Origin: J054 sp965223095
Lineage (GTDB): Bacteria; Pseudomonadota; Gammaproteobacteria; Steroidobacterales; GCA-2729495
Direction: 5' to 3'
Assembly (NCBI GenBank): GCA_965223095.1
Contig: OZ244979.1
Span: forward strand, 124,001-188,000
Length of the DNA stretch: 64,000 bases
Shown here in pieces: positions 1 to 9,077 of this stretch. The notes beneath the pieces are model-generated. The model was not told the DNA's origin. It did not search any database and was given only the letters and a program-made list of their open reading frames with translations. Position numbers and translations under genes: made by a program. Each line of letters starts with the position of its first letter. Position 1 is the first letter of the stretch.

Positions 1-1877
1 GCCCTAACGACGCTGCGCTCTGGCGCCGACGCAATCGTCGGTAACTGGGCAAGAAGATCCGGTAAAGCGACGGTACCCGTTTTGACACTCGCCACTAGGC
101 TATCCACATAGCTCAAACGTTCACCCGCGTCCAACTGGGACAAAAACACGTCTTGCACACGCGCCAAATCGGCACTGCGCTGTCGCCATCTGAAATAGCC
201 ACCGCCGCCCGCGTTGGGCATAACCCAGTCCGGACAAACACCCGGCAATTCAAAGGATTGCTTAGGCTTTTCCAGCAGGACACAGGCTTCTCGGCGCACA
301 CCGCCCGCCCCCATCGCCAAACACACCGGTACCGTCCAACTGCGCCGCGCATCGGCGTTGGAACCCAAGGGCAAATAGCGCTCTTGTGCCAAGTTAACCG
401 AAAACTTTTTGTCTAAGCACTGGGGCGTCACCATCAAGTAGGGCACACCCGGCTGAAATAAGAAGCTCTCAACAAGCTGCTTGAGCTTCACTTCCTCGCC
501 CGCAACTTCGGTCAAGGAATCTAGCAAGTCATAAACGGTGGCCGAGGCATTGGGGAATCGACGCATGTGTAGGCGAATCCCATCCCGGAATACGTCCTCC
601 CCCAGGTAGCGTTCCAGCATCTGCAACACACCCGCGCCTTTTCGGTAGGTAATGGAATCGAAGGCATTGACGATACCGCCTGCGTCGCTAACGGGTTCGC
701 GAATTTGCCGCGCCGTCGCCAGCACATCAGCCTCCATGGCACCAAGGGCCCGGACCTGCACATCGCGCTCAAAGTGATAGCTTGGGTCCCACGCCTGCGC
801 GCCCTTGGCTTGCATCCAACTGGCGAAGGCTTCATTCAACCAAATATCGTCCCACCATGGCATGGTGACTAAATTGCCGAACCACTGGTGCGCCAACTCA
901 TGGGCATGAACAGCAGCATAGTAGCGTCGCTGGCTGACGGGCGGATCTTCTGACATTAAGATCAGCGGTTCCCGATAAGTAATGAGTCCGGCATTTTCCA
1001 TGGCGCCCGCGCCAAAATCCGGCACCGCGACGATATCTAATTTGTCGAAGGGATAGGGAGAATCGAAGTATTCCTCTAAAGCCTTCAGGATTGGGGCCGT
1101 ATTGCGTAGCGCGTAGTCCAGGTGCTTGCCCTGGCCCTTGGTCGCAATACCGCGCAACTGCAACGGCTGCGGCCGTTGAGCCGAAGCCGGGATGCGTTCC
1201 CATTCCACCAAATCCAGGGGACCAACGGCAAAAGCAATCAGGTAGGTCGGCAGTTTTTCTGTGGTACGAAAGCGTAGGCGTTGCAAATCATCTTCTAGCA
1301 ACTCGACATCCACGACTTGGGTATTCGAAAAAGCCCGATAGTCTTGCCGGGTGGTTACGCGAATATCGAAGGGTGTTTTGTAGGCCGGCTCGTCGAAACT
1401 GGGAAACGCCCGGCGCGCATAAATGCTTTCGAATTGGGTGAAGGCATAGTCGTCATCCCCCGCCCGCACGTGGTAAAGCCCGGCCAGTCCCTGCCCGAAT
1501 GCGGCAGACCATGTCAAAGTTAGTTTCGCGCTACCCCGGGGCAGTCGTTCATCGAAGTTTAGCAGCGCGATGCCATCTTCGCTGACCTGGGTGTAGTCAC
1601 CAGCGATTCTGCGGCCTTCTTCGGTAACGATAATCGCCGCCGAAACATCAAGATCTTTGCCATGCAACCAAATTTGTTCAACGACATCGCGGACCTCGAG
1701 ATCGATTTCCACTTGACCGCGAAATCGCGGCTTATCCGGAATTATTTCCAATTCCAAACTATAGGCGGTTGGCACCACTTTGCCGGGCAGTCGACCTCGA
1801 GGAATGTCGTCCGCCACAACGCAAATTGACGTTAGCAGCAGCCACCAGCCGCAGCAAACTAAGCCGATTCGATCCAT
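1..1877 (-). CDS. M1 family zinc aminopeptidase, 3' end cut by window edge
   Basis: Exported gluzincin aminopeptidase that removes N-terminal residues from peptides. The frame stays open from the ATG at 1877 to the window edge, giving 625 residues of a family usually about 850 long. A hydrophobic stretch near the N-terminus (LVCCGWWLLLTSICVV) is a signal peptide. The exopeptidase motif GAMEN lies at residues 291-295. The zinc motif HELAH is at 326-330, and the third ligand Glu is at 349 in LNEAF, exactly the HExxH-x18-E spacing of M1. All catalytic residues visible are intact. It is transcribed divergently from the VOC lipoprotein gene; the ~70 bp between them must hold both promoters. The missing C-terminus is the helical domain. 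Family assignment is very secure; substrate is unknown. Confidence 0.93.
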   Translation of the reverse strand, partial: MDRIGLVCCGWWLLLTSICVVADDIPRGRLPGKVVPTAYSLELEIIPDKPRFRGQVEIDLEVRDVVEQIWLHGKDLDVSAAIIVTEEGRRIAGDYTQVSEDGIALLNFDERLPRGSAKLTLTWSAAFGQGLAGLYHVRAGDDDYAFTQFESIYARRAFPSFDEPAYKTPFDIRVTTRQDYRAFSNTQVVDVELLEDDLQRLRFRTTEKLPTYLIAFAVGPLDLVEWERIPASAQRPQPLQLRGIATKGQGKHLDYALRNTAPILKALEEYFDSPYPFDKLDIVAVPDFGAGAMENAGLITYREPLILMSEDPPVSQRRYYAAVHAHELAHQWFGNLVTMPWWDDIWLNEAFASWMQAKGAQAWDPSYHFERDVQVRALGAMEADVLATARQIREPVSDAGGIVNAFDSITYRKGAGVLQMLERYLGEDVFRDGIRLHMRRFPNASATVYDLLDSLTEVAGEEVKLKQLVESFLFQPGVPYLMVTPQCLDKKFSVNLAQERYLPLGSNADARRSWTVPVCLAMGAGGVRREACVLLEKPKQSFELPGVCPDWVMPNAGGGGYFRWRQRSADLARVQDVFLSQLDAGERLSYVDSLVASVKTGTVALPDLLAQLPTIASAPERSVVR

Positions 1878-1946
1878 GGGTTTTGACGTCCTAAACTGCT
1901 GTGAGCATAAACTATACCCCTAGAACTCTAATTGCCGGAGCATGAA

Positions 1947-2987
1947 ATGTTGCGCCTAAGCTTACTCGGTCTTTTGCTACTGCTTACCGCCTGCAGCAAC
2001 CCAAAAACACCGCCCCATCCACCAGGCGCGGCGCCTGCCGCGATGGACCACAATCCGCTGCAACCGGGCCTGGGTGCCTTTGCGCACGTTACCGTAGGCG
2101 TCGCCGACCTGGATGTGGCGCTAGAACTTTGGCGAGATACCTTTGGTTTGTCCGTGGTGGCGGCGGCACAAGGCGGCGATGCGGCCTTGGAAAAGCTTTG
2201 GAATCTGGACGCCGACCAGGTCCATAGACAGGCGTTGCTGCGAACGCCGGGACTGACATCGGGTGGCATCCATCTCGTTGAGTTCGCCCACCCCGCAAAG
2301 CCCGTGCGCTCGCAGGCGGCGGTCTTCGACCGGGTGCCGAAGAATTTGGACGTTTACACAGACAATCTACCCGAAAAATTCCAAATGCTACGCGCTCAGG
2401 GTGTGGAGTTTCGATCACAGTGGGTTGAAATGCCCGGCCCCGGCGGTTTGACCTTTCGCGAAGCGCAAATGCCCGGCCACGACGCCACCAATATCGCACT
2501 GCTGGAAATACTCGACGCCGACTACCAGTTCAGTGATCAGGGTTTCGCCGGCATCGGTCCCTTGATTACCGTGGTCGACGATGCAGAGATGGAAACGCAG
2601 TTCTACACCAAAGTTTTGGGCCTGGAAAACATCATGCAAGATTTTCTATCCGGGCCTGAAATCGAAAAAATGGTCGGCCTGCCAAGCGGCGCCGGCTTAG
2701 ATTTTCGCGTACTCGGCGCAGAGGATGAGCCCATGGGGCGCATCGAAGTCATTGAATATCAGCAAACCGACGGTCGCGATCTCTATGCGCTAGCGAAACC
2801 GCCTGCAACGGGCACTTTGCATGTCAATTGGCAGGTTGAGAATCTAGAAGGGCTGCTCGCCAATCTGAAAAAATGGGGAATCGCGCCCACCGATCACGGC
2901 GAACTGACGACAATTTACGGTAGCGGCCGAGTGATTAGCTTTACATCACCGGGTGGCTTCCGGATCGAGGTTCAACAATCGCGCTGA
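1947..2987 (+). CDS. Lipoprotein with two VOC (glyoxalase-fold) domains
   Basis: 346-residue predicted outer- or inner-membrane lipoprotein. The ATG at 1947 is preferred over an in-frame TTG at 1932 because GGAG sits at 1937-1940, six bases upstream, and because it gives a clean signal peptide MLRLSLLGLLLLLTAC with a lipobox LTAC. Two vicinal-oxygen-chelate modules follow: the first begins at FAHVTVGVADLDVALELW, the second at GPLITVVDDAEMETQFY. VOC proteins are metal-dependent lyases, dioxygenases or resistance proteins, normally cytoplasmic; a lipid-anchored version acting in the periplasm is less common. Neighbours are a divergent aminopeptidase and a convergent TonB receptor whose stop codon lies only 3 bp away. 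Substrate cannot be inferred. Confidence 0.85.
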   Translation: MLRLSLLGLLLLLTACSNPKTPPHPPGAAPAAMDHNPLQPGLGAFAHVTVGVADLDVALELWRDTFGLSVVAAAQGGDAALEKLWNLDADQVHRQALLRTPGLTSGGIHLVEFAHPAKPVRSQAAVFDRVPKNLDVYTDNLPEKFQMLRAQGVEFRSQWVEMPGPGGLTFREAQMPGHDATNIALLEILDADYQFSDQGFAGIGPLITVVDDAEMETQFYTKVLGLENIMQDFLSGPEIEKMVGLPSGAGLDFRVLGAEDEPMGRIEVIEYQQTDGRDLYALAKPPATGTLHVNWQVENLEGLLANLKKWGIAPTDHGELTTIYGSGRVISFTSPGGFRIEVQQSR

Positions 2988-2990
2988 TCG

Positions 2991-5387
2991 CTAAAAATTG
3001 TAGTCCAACCTGGCGCCAAAGGTTCGTGGTTTTGATGGCCAGACCAAGGTATTAACGATGCCATAGCCGAATAGGTTGTCACCATCGGCATTCTCCCAAC
3101 CACGCTCGAAATACTCTTCGTCAAAAGCATTCAGCAGGTACGCGGTCGCCACCCAGCGATCACCACTGTCATAAGCGACGCGAAAATTGAATTCATTCCA
3201 GGAATCCGTCTTGGCCGCGGATAAATTATCCAGGCCACCAAAGACCTCATCGTAGAAACTATGCTCGCCAGTCACGAAAACCTCCGCCGAATTGGCCAGC
3301 GGCACTGAATAGGTGATCACCGTAGCCGTGGTCCATTGCGGCGAAAAGGGTAGCTCATTACCCGCGCACGCGTTGCAAATACCCAGATCGACGAACCGCC
3401 CTTGCACCTTATCGATCTCGGTATCGCTATAGGCCGCGGAGAAAAAGACACTCCAGTTTTCTCCGGGCAACCAACGCAAATCCAACTCTACGCCGTAGCC
3501 AGATGCCTCATCCACGGTCCCCGTTCTCTGGGCGCCGCCGGAAAAAAACGTCAATTGCAGATCTTCATAGTCATAGGCATAAATCGACAAATTAGCCTGC
3601 AAGCTATTATCGAGTAAGCGACCACGCAAACCTAACTCGTAGCTGAGCACTTCTTCTTCGTCGAATTGATCGGGTTTGGTACCGGGTAAGGCCAAACCCG
3701 AGTCTTCATCGGACTCGGCATCACCGCCATTGGCCGCCGTAAAACCGAAATCTCCGAAGCCACCGGACTTGTAGCCGAAGGCGATATTCCCGTAGACCGT
3801 TAACTCATCCGTGGCATCGAAGCTTACGGCGATGCGCGGCGTAAAGCTGCTCCAATCAGTCTTGTCGGTGATGGTGCCACCGGGTGCGAAGCCATCGAAG
3901 CCGCGATCACAGTCCGCGACGGTCTCGGCGGTAATGAAAAAATCGTAGATAAAATTGTTTCCCAGCGCGCCACCGGAGTCTGGAACGCAGACCGAGTATT
4001 CTTTTTCGTCGAAGGTATAACGCGCGCCGAGGCTTAAATCCAAACGATCGGACAACGCCCAGGTGACATCACCGTATAAGGCTGCGCCCCAGTTCTCTGC
4101 ATCCACAAAAGTGGCTTCAGCCTTGTTGGCCAACAAATCAGCGGGATCGATGTCCTCTTCCCAATAGTCTTCGAAAATCGGATCGTCGCAGCCGGTTACA
4201 CGCGCGCTTTGGTCAAAGTCTTCGTCTTCGGTAATCTGCAGTGCACGACAAAGGTCATCTTCGGTATAACGATCCGCAAAATCCGCAGCCACGTCTTCCG
4301 AGTAGACGCTCGCGCCCAGAAACCAGGTAATGGCCCCATCACCGGGCGAAAGCAGCCGTAGTTCTTGACTGAGGTAGTCCACATCTTGATCGACACTGAA
4401 ATTATCAACCAAGGCCGCGGTGCCATCGTAGTCTTCCAGATAGTCGAAGTCGTAGGTCTTAAATCCGGTGATGGACTTCAAGCTATAGCCACCGGCCAAC
4501 GCAAGCTCCAAATCCAGAGTTAGACGCAAAATATCGGCATCATCTCGGCCTAGCGTGTCCGTGGCCACAGCATCATTGGGTAGCAAGCTGGTTTGATCCG
4601 CGAAATCTAACTCGCCATTCACATTGAGCGGCGCAACACTGCGGTAAGCGGAACCATCGCCTTCGCGAGACTCGTAAAACGCGGTGATCACTGCATCCAG
4701 ATCGTCTCCAGAGTAAGCAATGGCCGCTTGAAACGCGGTATTCTCCTGGTCACCGAGATCCCTTGTTCCGCCAAGATTGGTGAGATAGCCGTCTTCGGTC
4801 AAAAAGCCAGCGCTGCCGCGAAACGCCCACCGATCGGTAATGGGCAAGTTGATGGTCGCGGAAAAGTCCACATGGCTGTATTCCTCCAAGCCGACACCGA
4901 AACGACCACTAATGCCATCCGGATCAGGGCGGTTGTTCGTTATCGCAATGGCCCCCGCGATAGCATTGCGCCCAAATAAGGTATTTTGGGGTCCGCGGAC
5001 AATCTCGGTGCGCGCCACGTCGAGAAATGTAGTGGTGGCACCGCCGGCACGACCTTCGTAGACACCATCGACGAATATCGGCACTGAACCGTCGCCACCC
5101 ACACCGAAGCTATTCGATGAAATGCCGCGAATGGCCAGTGCGTCATTGAATGAATCCGCCGTGGCGCCATTGAAACCCGGTGTAAGGCGCACTACGTCGC
5201 GAAAATCCTGAGCATTCAAACCGCGCAACAAAGATTCATCATAGGCGGAGACGGATACCGGCACATCTTGCAATGTCTGCTCGCGCTTCTGCACGCTCAC
5301 GACGATTTCATCGATCACCGCCGCCTGACTCGCGAGCCCTGAAAACACGGCGCCTATTGCAAGAACAACTACAGTTCGCGGAAACAT
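2991..5387 (-). CDS. TonB-dependent outer-membrane receptor
   Basis: 798-residue receptor for energy-coupled uptake across the outer membrane. It starts with a signal peptide (MFPRTVVVLAIGAVFSGLASQA), then a TonB box DEIVVSVQKRE and the plug domain (DVPVSVSAYDESLLRGL, RGPQNTLFGRNAIAGAI). A long beta-barrel with many aromatic/acidic strands follows and ends in NF, the usual C-terminal aromatic signature for barrel insertion. The plug wording (VQKREQTLQDVPVSV) is typical of the receptors that sphingomonads and marine gammaproteobacteria use for organic substrates rather than siderophores, but the ligand cannot be read from sequence. A possible SD AAGAGG precedes the start. The gene ends against the convergent VOC gene without a visible terminator. 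Confidence 0.93.
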   Translation of the reverse strand: MFPRTVVVLAIGAVFSGLASQAAVIDEIVVSVQKREQTLQDVPVSVSAYDESLLRGLNAQDFRDVVRLTPGFNGATADSFNDALAIRGISSNSFGVGGDGSVPIFVDGVYEGRAGGATTTFLDVARTEIVRGPQNTLFGRNAIAGAIAITNNRPDPDGISGRFGVGLEEYSHVDFSATINLPITDRWAFRGSAGFLTEDGYLTNLGGTRDLGDQENTAFQAAIAYSGDDLDAVITAFYESREGDGSAYRSVAPLNVNGELDFADQTSLLPNDAVATDTLGRDDADILRLTLDLELALAGGYSLKSITGFKTYDFDYLEDYDGTAALVDNFSVDQDVDYLSQELRLLSPGDGAITWFLGASVYSEDVAADFADRYTEDDLCRALQITEDEDFDQSARVTGCDDPIFEDYWEEDIDPADLLANKAEATFVDAENWGAALYGDVTWALSDRLDLSLGARYTFDEKEYSVCVPDSGGALGNNFIYDFFITAETVADCDRGFDGFAPGGTITDKTDWSSFTPRIAVSFDATDELTVYGNIAFGYKSGGFGDFGFTAANGGDAESDEDSGLALPGTKPDQFDEEEVLSYELGLRGRLLDNSLQANLSIYAYDYEDLQLTFFSGGAQRTGTVDEASGYGVELDLRWLPGENWSVFFSAAYSDTEIDKVQGRFVDLGICNACAGNELPFSPQWTTATVITYSVPLANSAEVFVTGEHSFYDEVFGGLDNLSAAKTDSWNEFNFRVAYDSGDRWVATAYLLNAFDEEYFERGWENADGDNLFGYGIVNTLVWPSKPRTFGARLDYNF

Positions 5388-5472
5388 CGGGCTTGCCCTC
5401 TTAATTAGTAATTTTCACGCCGCAAACGCTGATCATAGCTTGGTCTAGCTTCACTCGCTACGGAACAACCGG

Positions 5473-6258
5473 CTACTGAATTAAGCGACGGCGAATGAAA
5501 AATGACGCGGCAAAATAACCCACCACGGCATAGGCCAGCAAGACGGCCACGTGGGGCCAAAACGCCGTCAGGGGCTGACCTGCCACCAAGGGTCTGACCA
5601 AGGCAATGGCGTGGGAAAGCGGCAGAATCTGCACCACAACCTGCGCGGCAGCGGGTAGCGTCGCAATGGGGTAAAAGACGCCGCTAAATATAAACATGGG
5701 GGTAATCAACAGGGTCACGTAGTAGTTGAAAAAGTCGTAGCTGGGGGCGAAGGAAGCTGCCACGACAGCTGGCCCCGCAAAACAAAGCCCAATAAGAAAG
5801 AAAAGGGGAATCGCCAGTACGGCCGACCAATCGGTCACCGCACCCAGCAATGTAGCGACGGCGAGAATAGGCGTGGCAGCCAGCACCGCCTTCGTCCCGC
5901 ACCACAGCATCTCCCCGGCAACGATGTCATCTACCTGCAAGGGTGTGGCTAACAAAGCATCGTAGGTTTGTTGATGCACCATGCGCGTGAACACCGAATA
6001 CATGCCTTCGAAGGAAGCCGTATTCATGGCCGTGGCAGCAACCAAACCCGAGGCCAGAAATGTCAGATAAGGAATGCCGTCAACATCGCCGACGAAGCGG
6101 CCCAGGCCAAAGCCGAGTCCTAGCAAGTAAACAAAGGGCTCGCCAAAAGTAAAAAATAGACTGGGCGCGATGAGCTTGCGCCAAACCAATAAATTTCTAA
6201 ACCAGACTTTCAAGGCGCTCGTCTGGGGGCGGGGTAACACAGATTGAATGGCGGTCAT
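5473..6258 (-). CDS. ABC-2 type transporter permease, NodJ-like
   Basis: 261-residue integral membrane permease with six predicted helices and the ABC-2 signature region (VHQQTYDALLATPLQVDDIVAGE ... PLSHAIALVRPL). It matches the NodJ/DrrB class in length and layout, which export lipids, lipo-oligosaccharides or drugs. It lies 3 bp downstream of the ATPase gene, so both are almost certainly cotranslated and form a two-component exporter (two ATPase plus two permease subunits in the inner membrane). The exported compound is unknown; no biosynthetic cluster adjoins. The gene is followed by the upstream region of the TonB receptor, which is on the same strand. Confidence 0.88.
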   Translation of the reverse strand: MTAIQSVLPRPQTSALKVWFRNLLVWRKLIAPSLFFTFGEPFVYLLGLGFGLGRFVGDVDGIPYLTFLASGLVAATAMNTASFEGMYSVFTRMVHQQTYDALLATPLQVDDIVAGEMLWCGTKAVLAATPILAVATLLGAVTDWSAVLAIPLFFLIGLCFAGPAVVAASFAPSYDFFNYYVTLLITPMFIFSGVFYPIATLPAAAQVVVQILPLSHAIALVRPLVAGQPLTAFWPHVAVLLAYAVVGYFAASFFIRRRLIQ

Positions 6259-6261
6259 TAC

Positions 6262-7188
6262 CTACTCCCGTAACTCGTGACCTGTTAAACGCAAAAACAC
6301 ATCCTCTAGATTCGCTGGCCGATGCAGATAGGTAAGCCCGCTGGCACCTTCTAGCTTCTTTAATACCGTGCTGAGATCCCGCGTGTAGCAGTAGTGTGTT
6401 TCCCCCACCGTTTCCAAGCGAACATTCCGATGACCGCCCAATAGCGCATCGACCATTGACCGCTCGCCTTGTAACTCGAGCACGTGGGGCTCTACTTGGC
6501 TAGCAACAAGTTCAGCAGGCGCGCCACTACCAATGATCTTGCCGTGATCAATGAAAACCAACTCATCGCAGAGTCTCTCCGCCTCATCCATGTAATGAGT
6601 GGTGAGCAGCAGCGTCTTGCCCCGTGTGCGCAACTCGCGCAGGCGGTTCCAGATCATCCGGCGAACCTGGGGATCTAAACCCGTCGTGGGCTCGTCCAAC
6701 ACAATGAGCTCGGGATCATTGATCAAGGCTCTGGCGATGGAAAGTCGGCGCTTCATGCCGCCGGATAGTTCACGGATGGGGCTATTCGCGCGATCGCTAA
6801 GTTCTACGAAATCTAGTAACTCAGTCATACGCGGCTGCACAACAGCAGCCGGGACATCAAAATACCGCGCATACATGCGCAGGTTTTCCGCCACGGTGAA
6901 ATCGGGATCCGCATTGTCCATTTGCGGCACGACACCAGTACGTCGACGAATGTCCCGCACACCCTCGGGTAAGGGCAAACCGAATACGCTCAGCGTGCCA
7001 GCGCTGATGGGTGACTGGCCCATGATCATCCGCAAGGTGGTGGTCTTGCCGGCCCCATTGGGCCCAAGCAAGCCGAAACACCCCCCGCTGGCAATATTCA
7101 GATCGATGCCGTTGACCGCTGTGCGCGCGCCAAACTGCTTTGTCAGAGCCCGCGCTGCGACGATGATGTTGTCGGTTCGATCTGACAT
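6262..7188 (-). CDS. ABC transporter ATP-binding protein, NodI-like
   Basis: 308-residue ATPase partner of the downstream permease. Seen in order: Walker A GPNGAGKTT, the signature LSGGMKRRLSIARAL, Walker B LIVLDEPTTGLDP and the switch histidine in LLTTHYMDEAE. A C-terminal extension of about 80 residues is typical of NodI/DrrA-type exporters. The ATG at 7188 (MSDRTDNI) is chosen because it gives the family length. An upstream in-frame ATG at 7287 would add 33 non-conserved residues and leave only 7 bp to the divergent gene at 7295, with no room for promoters. The 3-bp spacing to the permease implies translational coupling. Confidence 0.9.
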   Translation of the reverse strand: MSDRTDNIIVAARALTKQFGARTAVNGIDLNIASGGCFGLLGPNGAGKTTTLRMIMGQSPISAGTLSVFGLPLPEGVRDIRRRTGVVPQMDNADPDFTVAENLRMYARYFDVPAAVVQPRMTELLDFVELSDRANSPIRELSGGMKRRLSIARALINDPELIVLDEPTTGLDPQVRRMIWNRLRELRTRGKTLLLTTHYMDEAERLCDELVFIDHGKIIGSGAPAELVASQVEPHVLELQGERSMVDALLGGHRNVRLETVGETHYCYTRDLSTVLKKLEGASGLTYLHRPANLEDVFLRLTGHELRE

Positions 7189-7294
7189 ACGCGACGTGAA
7201 TCCTAGAACGACTGTAGATATGAGAACCTGAACTCGGCCCCCCTGGACAAATTCTTGTAGCTTTCTCGGCAGAACGGCCCAAGACATTTGGATT

Positions 7295-7768
7295 ATGTCA
7301 ATTTTTTCGCTATTTCTGTTGATTTTGTGCGTGGCGACTGCGGCCGTGAGCGGCAGCTATTTCACACGCTGGCAATTGGCTAGGCGCAAGCGCGCCAGTG
7401 ACCAAGAAGACCGGCGCGACAAACTGCTCCGCGAGTTGCTGGCCGAGGTAAAAGTAGCCAATACCGATGCAAAACGTGCACGGGCGGCGGCCAAAGAGGC
7501 TCAGGCCGAAAGAGATGAAGCGCAAACCCGCCTAGCTGCCTTGGAAGACGATATCGTCTTGGCCCAGGAAAAAACGGCCGAGGCCCAGCGCGGCCTGGAC
7601 ACTTACGAGACGGACCAGGCTAGCCTAAAGGACCAGCTGGCTAGTCTACGCAGCGATGTTGCTTCGCTGACCGCACGCAATCATGAACTGGAAATGGAAC
7701 TGAAGATGGTGAATACCGGCGAAGCACTACTCGATCCCGCACTACAGACAGATTCTGCACAAGCCTGA
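7295..7768 (+). CDS. Membrane-anchored coiled-coil protein, unknown
   Basis: 157 residues; not recognised as a named family. Residues 1-22 form one hydrophobic helix (FSLFLLILCVATAAVSGSYF) followed by a basic stop-transfer segment (RWQLARRKRAS). The rest, about residues 40-140, is an uninterrupted charged heptad-rich coiled coil (for example KVANTDAKRARAAAKEAQAE), ending in a short polar tail. The layout, a single N-terminal helix and a cytoplasmic coiled coil, resembles ZapG/YhcB-like envelope proteins, but no motif proves this. It is divergent from the ABC exporter operon and 46 bp ahead of the flavoenzyme gene, so those two may share a transcript. Confidence 0.7.
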   Translation: MSIFSLFLLILCVATAAVSGSYFTRWQLARRKRASDQEDRRDKLLRELLAEVKVANTDAKRARAAAKEAQAERDEAQTRLAALEDDIVLAQEKTAEAQRGLDTYETDQASLKDQLASLRSDVASLTARNHELEMELKMVNTGEALLDPALQTDSAQA

Positions 7769-7814
7769 CGGAAGCTCGTCCCTCTCGGCGAAGCGCGTGG
7801 TATATTCGCCGCAT

Positions 7815-9077
7815 ATGGCCAAAAGACTCGATGATTATCGGCTACGCCTGGGGGCCGCCGAGTACGTTCCCATCGTTGTCGGCGGCATGGGCGTAGATAT
7901 TTCCACCGCGGATCTAGCGCTGGTCGCAGCCCGCCTGGGCGGCATCGGGCATATCTCCGATGCCATGTCGCCCTTTGTGTCTGATCGACGTTTCGCGACC
8001 AAGTACACCAAGGCCAAATCCAAACTAAATCGGGCGAGCCGTGACTTGCTCGACAAGACCAACGTCCGCTTCGACCTCAGCGCCTTGTATGACGCACAAC
8101 GCAGCTTCGTGGAAAAAACCATGGCCCGCAAGCAAGGCTCCGGCGCCATTCACATCAATGTGATGGAAAAATTGCAAATGGGCGCACCCGGCGCGACGCT
8201 GAAGACCCGCTTGGACGCCGCTATGGATGGCGGCATTGACGGCATCACGCTGTCGGCAGGACTGCATACCAGCAGCCTCCGCTTAGTGGCGGACAATCCC
8301 CGGTTCCGCGATGTGAACTTCGGGATTATCGTTTCCAGCATCCGCGCGCTGAAAATTTTCCTGCGCGGCGGGAAGCGTGTTGATCGCATGCCGGACTACG
8401 TGGTCGTCGAAGGACCTTTGGCGGGCGGGCACCTGGGCTTCGGCGAAGACTGGGCAGACTACAGTTTGCAAAACATTGTGGTCGAAGTAGTGGAGTTCCT
8501 GCGCAGTCAGGATCTCAACATTCCGGTCATTCCCGCCGGGGGCGTATTCACCGGCACCGATGCCGTGGAAATGATTGAACTGGGTGCTGCCGGCGTTCAA
8601 GTGGCCACACGATTTACAGTCACCGAAGAATGTGGCTTGTCACCCCGCGCCAAACAAGCATATTTTGCCGCCACCGAAGACCTGGTAGAGGTTTCCTCAG
8701 TATCAGCCACGGGCTATTTGATCCGCGTGCTAAAGAACAGCCCGGCCATCGGCTCGAATATCAAACCCCAGTGCGAGCCGCTGGGCTACAACCTGGACGC
8801 CAACGGTAACTGTCCCTACATCGATGCTTGGGAACGCACCGGGCTTGATGACGCTGGGAAAAAGCTGCCGGTGATGGACAAGATTTGCATTTGCTATCAC
8901 TTCGGTCAGCACAACGTTTGGACCTGTGGGCACTTTGTTTACCGGCTAAAGGACACCACGCACAAGTTACCCGATGGTAGCTACCAGTTGTTAACGGCAG
9001 AACACGTCTTTAACGACTACCGTTATAGCATCAACCACGAAATTCAATTGCCCGAACCCAAGGCAGGTGCGGCGTAG
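7815..9077 (+). CDS. FMN-dependent nitronate monooxygenase-like oxidoreductase
   Basis: 420-residue TIM-barrel flavoprotein of the nitronate monooxygenase / FabK-like group. Evidence: an early glycine-rich FMN strand (VPIVVGGMGVDISTADLA), the conserved GPLAGGHLGF segment carrying the active-site histidine of class I nitronate monooxygenases, and the phosphate-binding end of the barrel IPVIPAGGVFTGTDA ... AAGVQVATRF. It is about 70 residues longer than typical nitronate monooxygenases; the extra C-terminal part contains clustered cysteines (KICICYHFGQ, WTCGHF) that might bind a metal. The ATG at 7815 is preferred to a GTG at 7797. The stop is adjacent to the convergent sensor kinase gene. Substrate unknown. 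Confidence 0.85.
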   Translation: MAKRLDDYRLRLGAAEYVPIVVGGMGVDISTADLALVAARLGGIGHISDAMSPFVSDRRFATKYTKAKSKLNRASRDLLDKTNVRFDLSALYDAQRSFVEKTMARKQGSGAIHINVMEKLQMGAPGATLKTRLDAAMDGGIDGITLSAGLHTSSLRLVADNPRFRDVNFGIIVSSIRALKIFLRGGKRVDRMPDYVVVEGPLAGGHLGFGEDWADYSLQNIVVEVVEFLRSQDLNIPVIPAGGVFTGTDAVEMIELGAAGVQVATRFTVTEECGLSPRAKQAYFAATEDLVEVSSVSATGYLIRVLKNSPAIGSNIKPQCEPLGYNLDANGNCPYIDAWERTGLDDAGKKLPVMDKICICYHFGQHNVWTCGHFVYRLKDTTHKLPDGSYQLLTAEHVFNDYRYSINHEIQLPEPKAGAA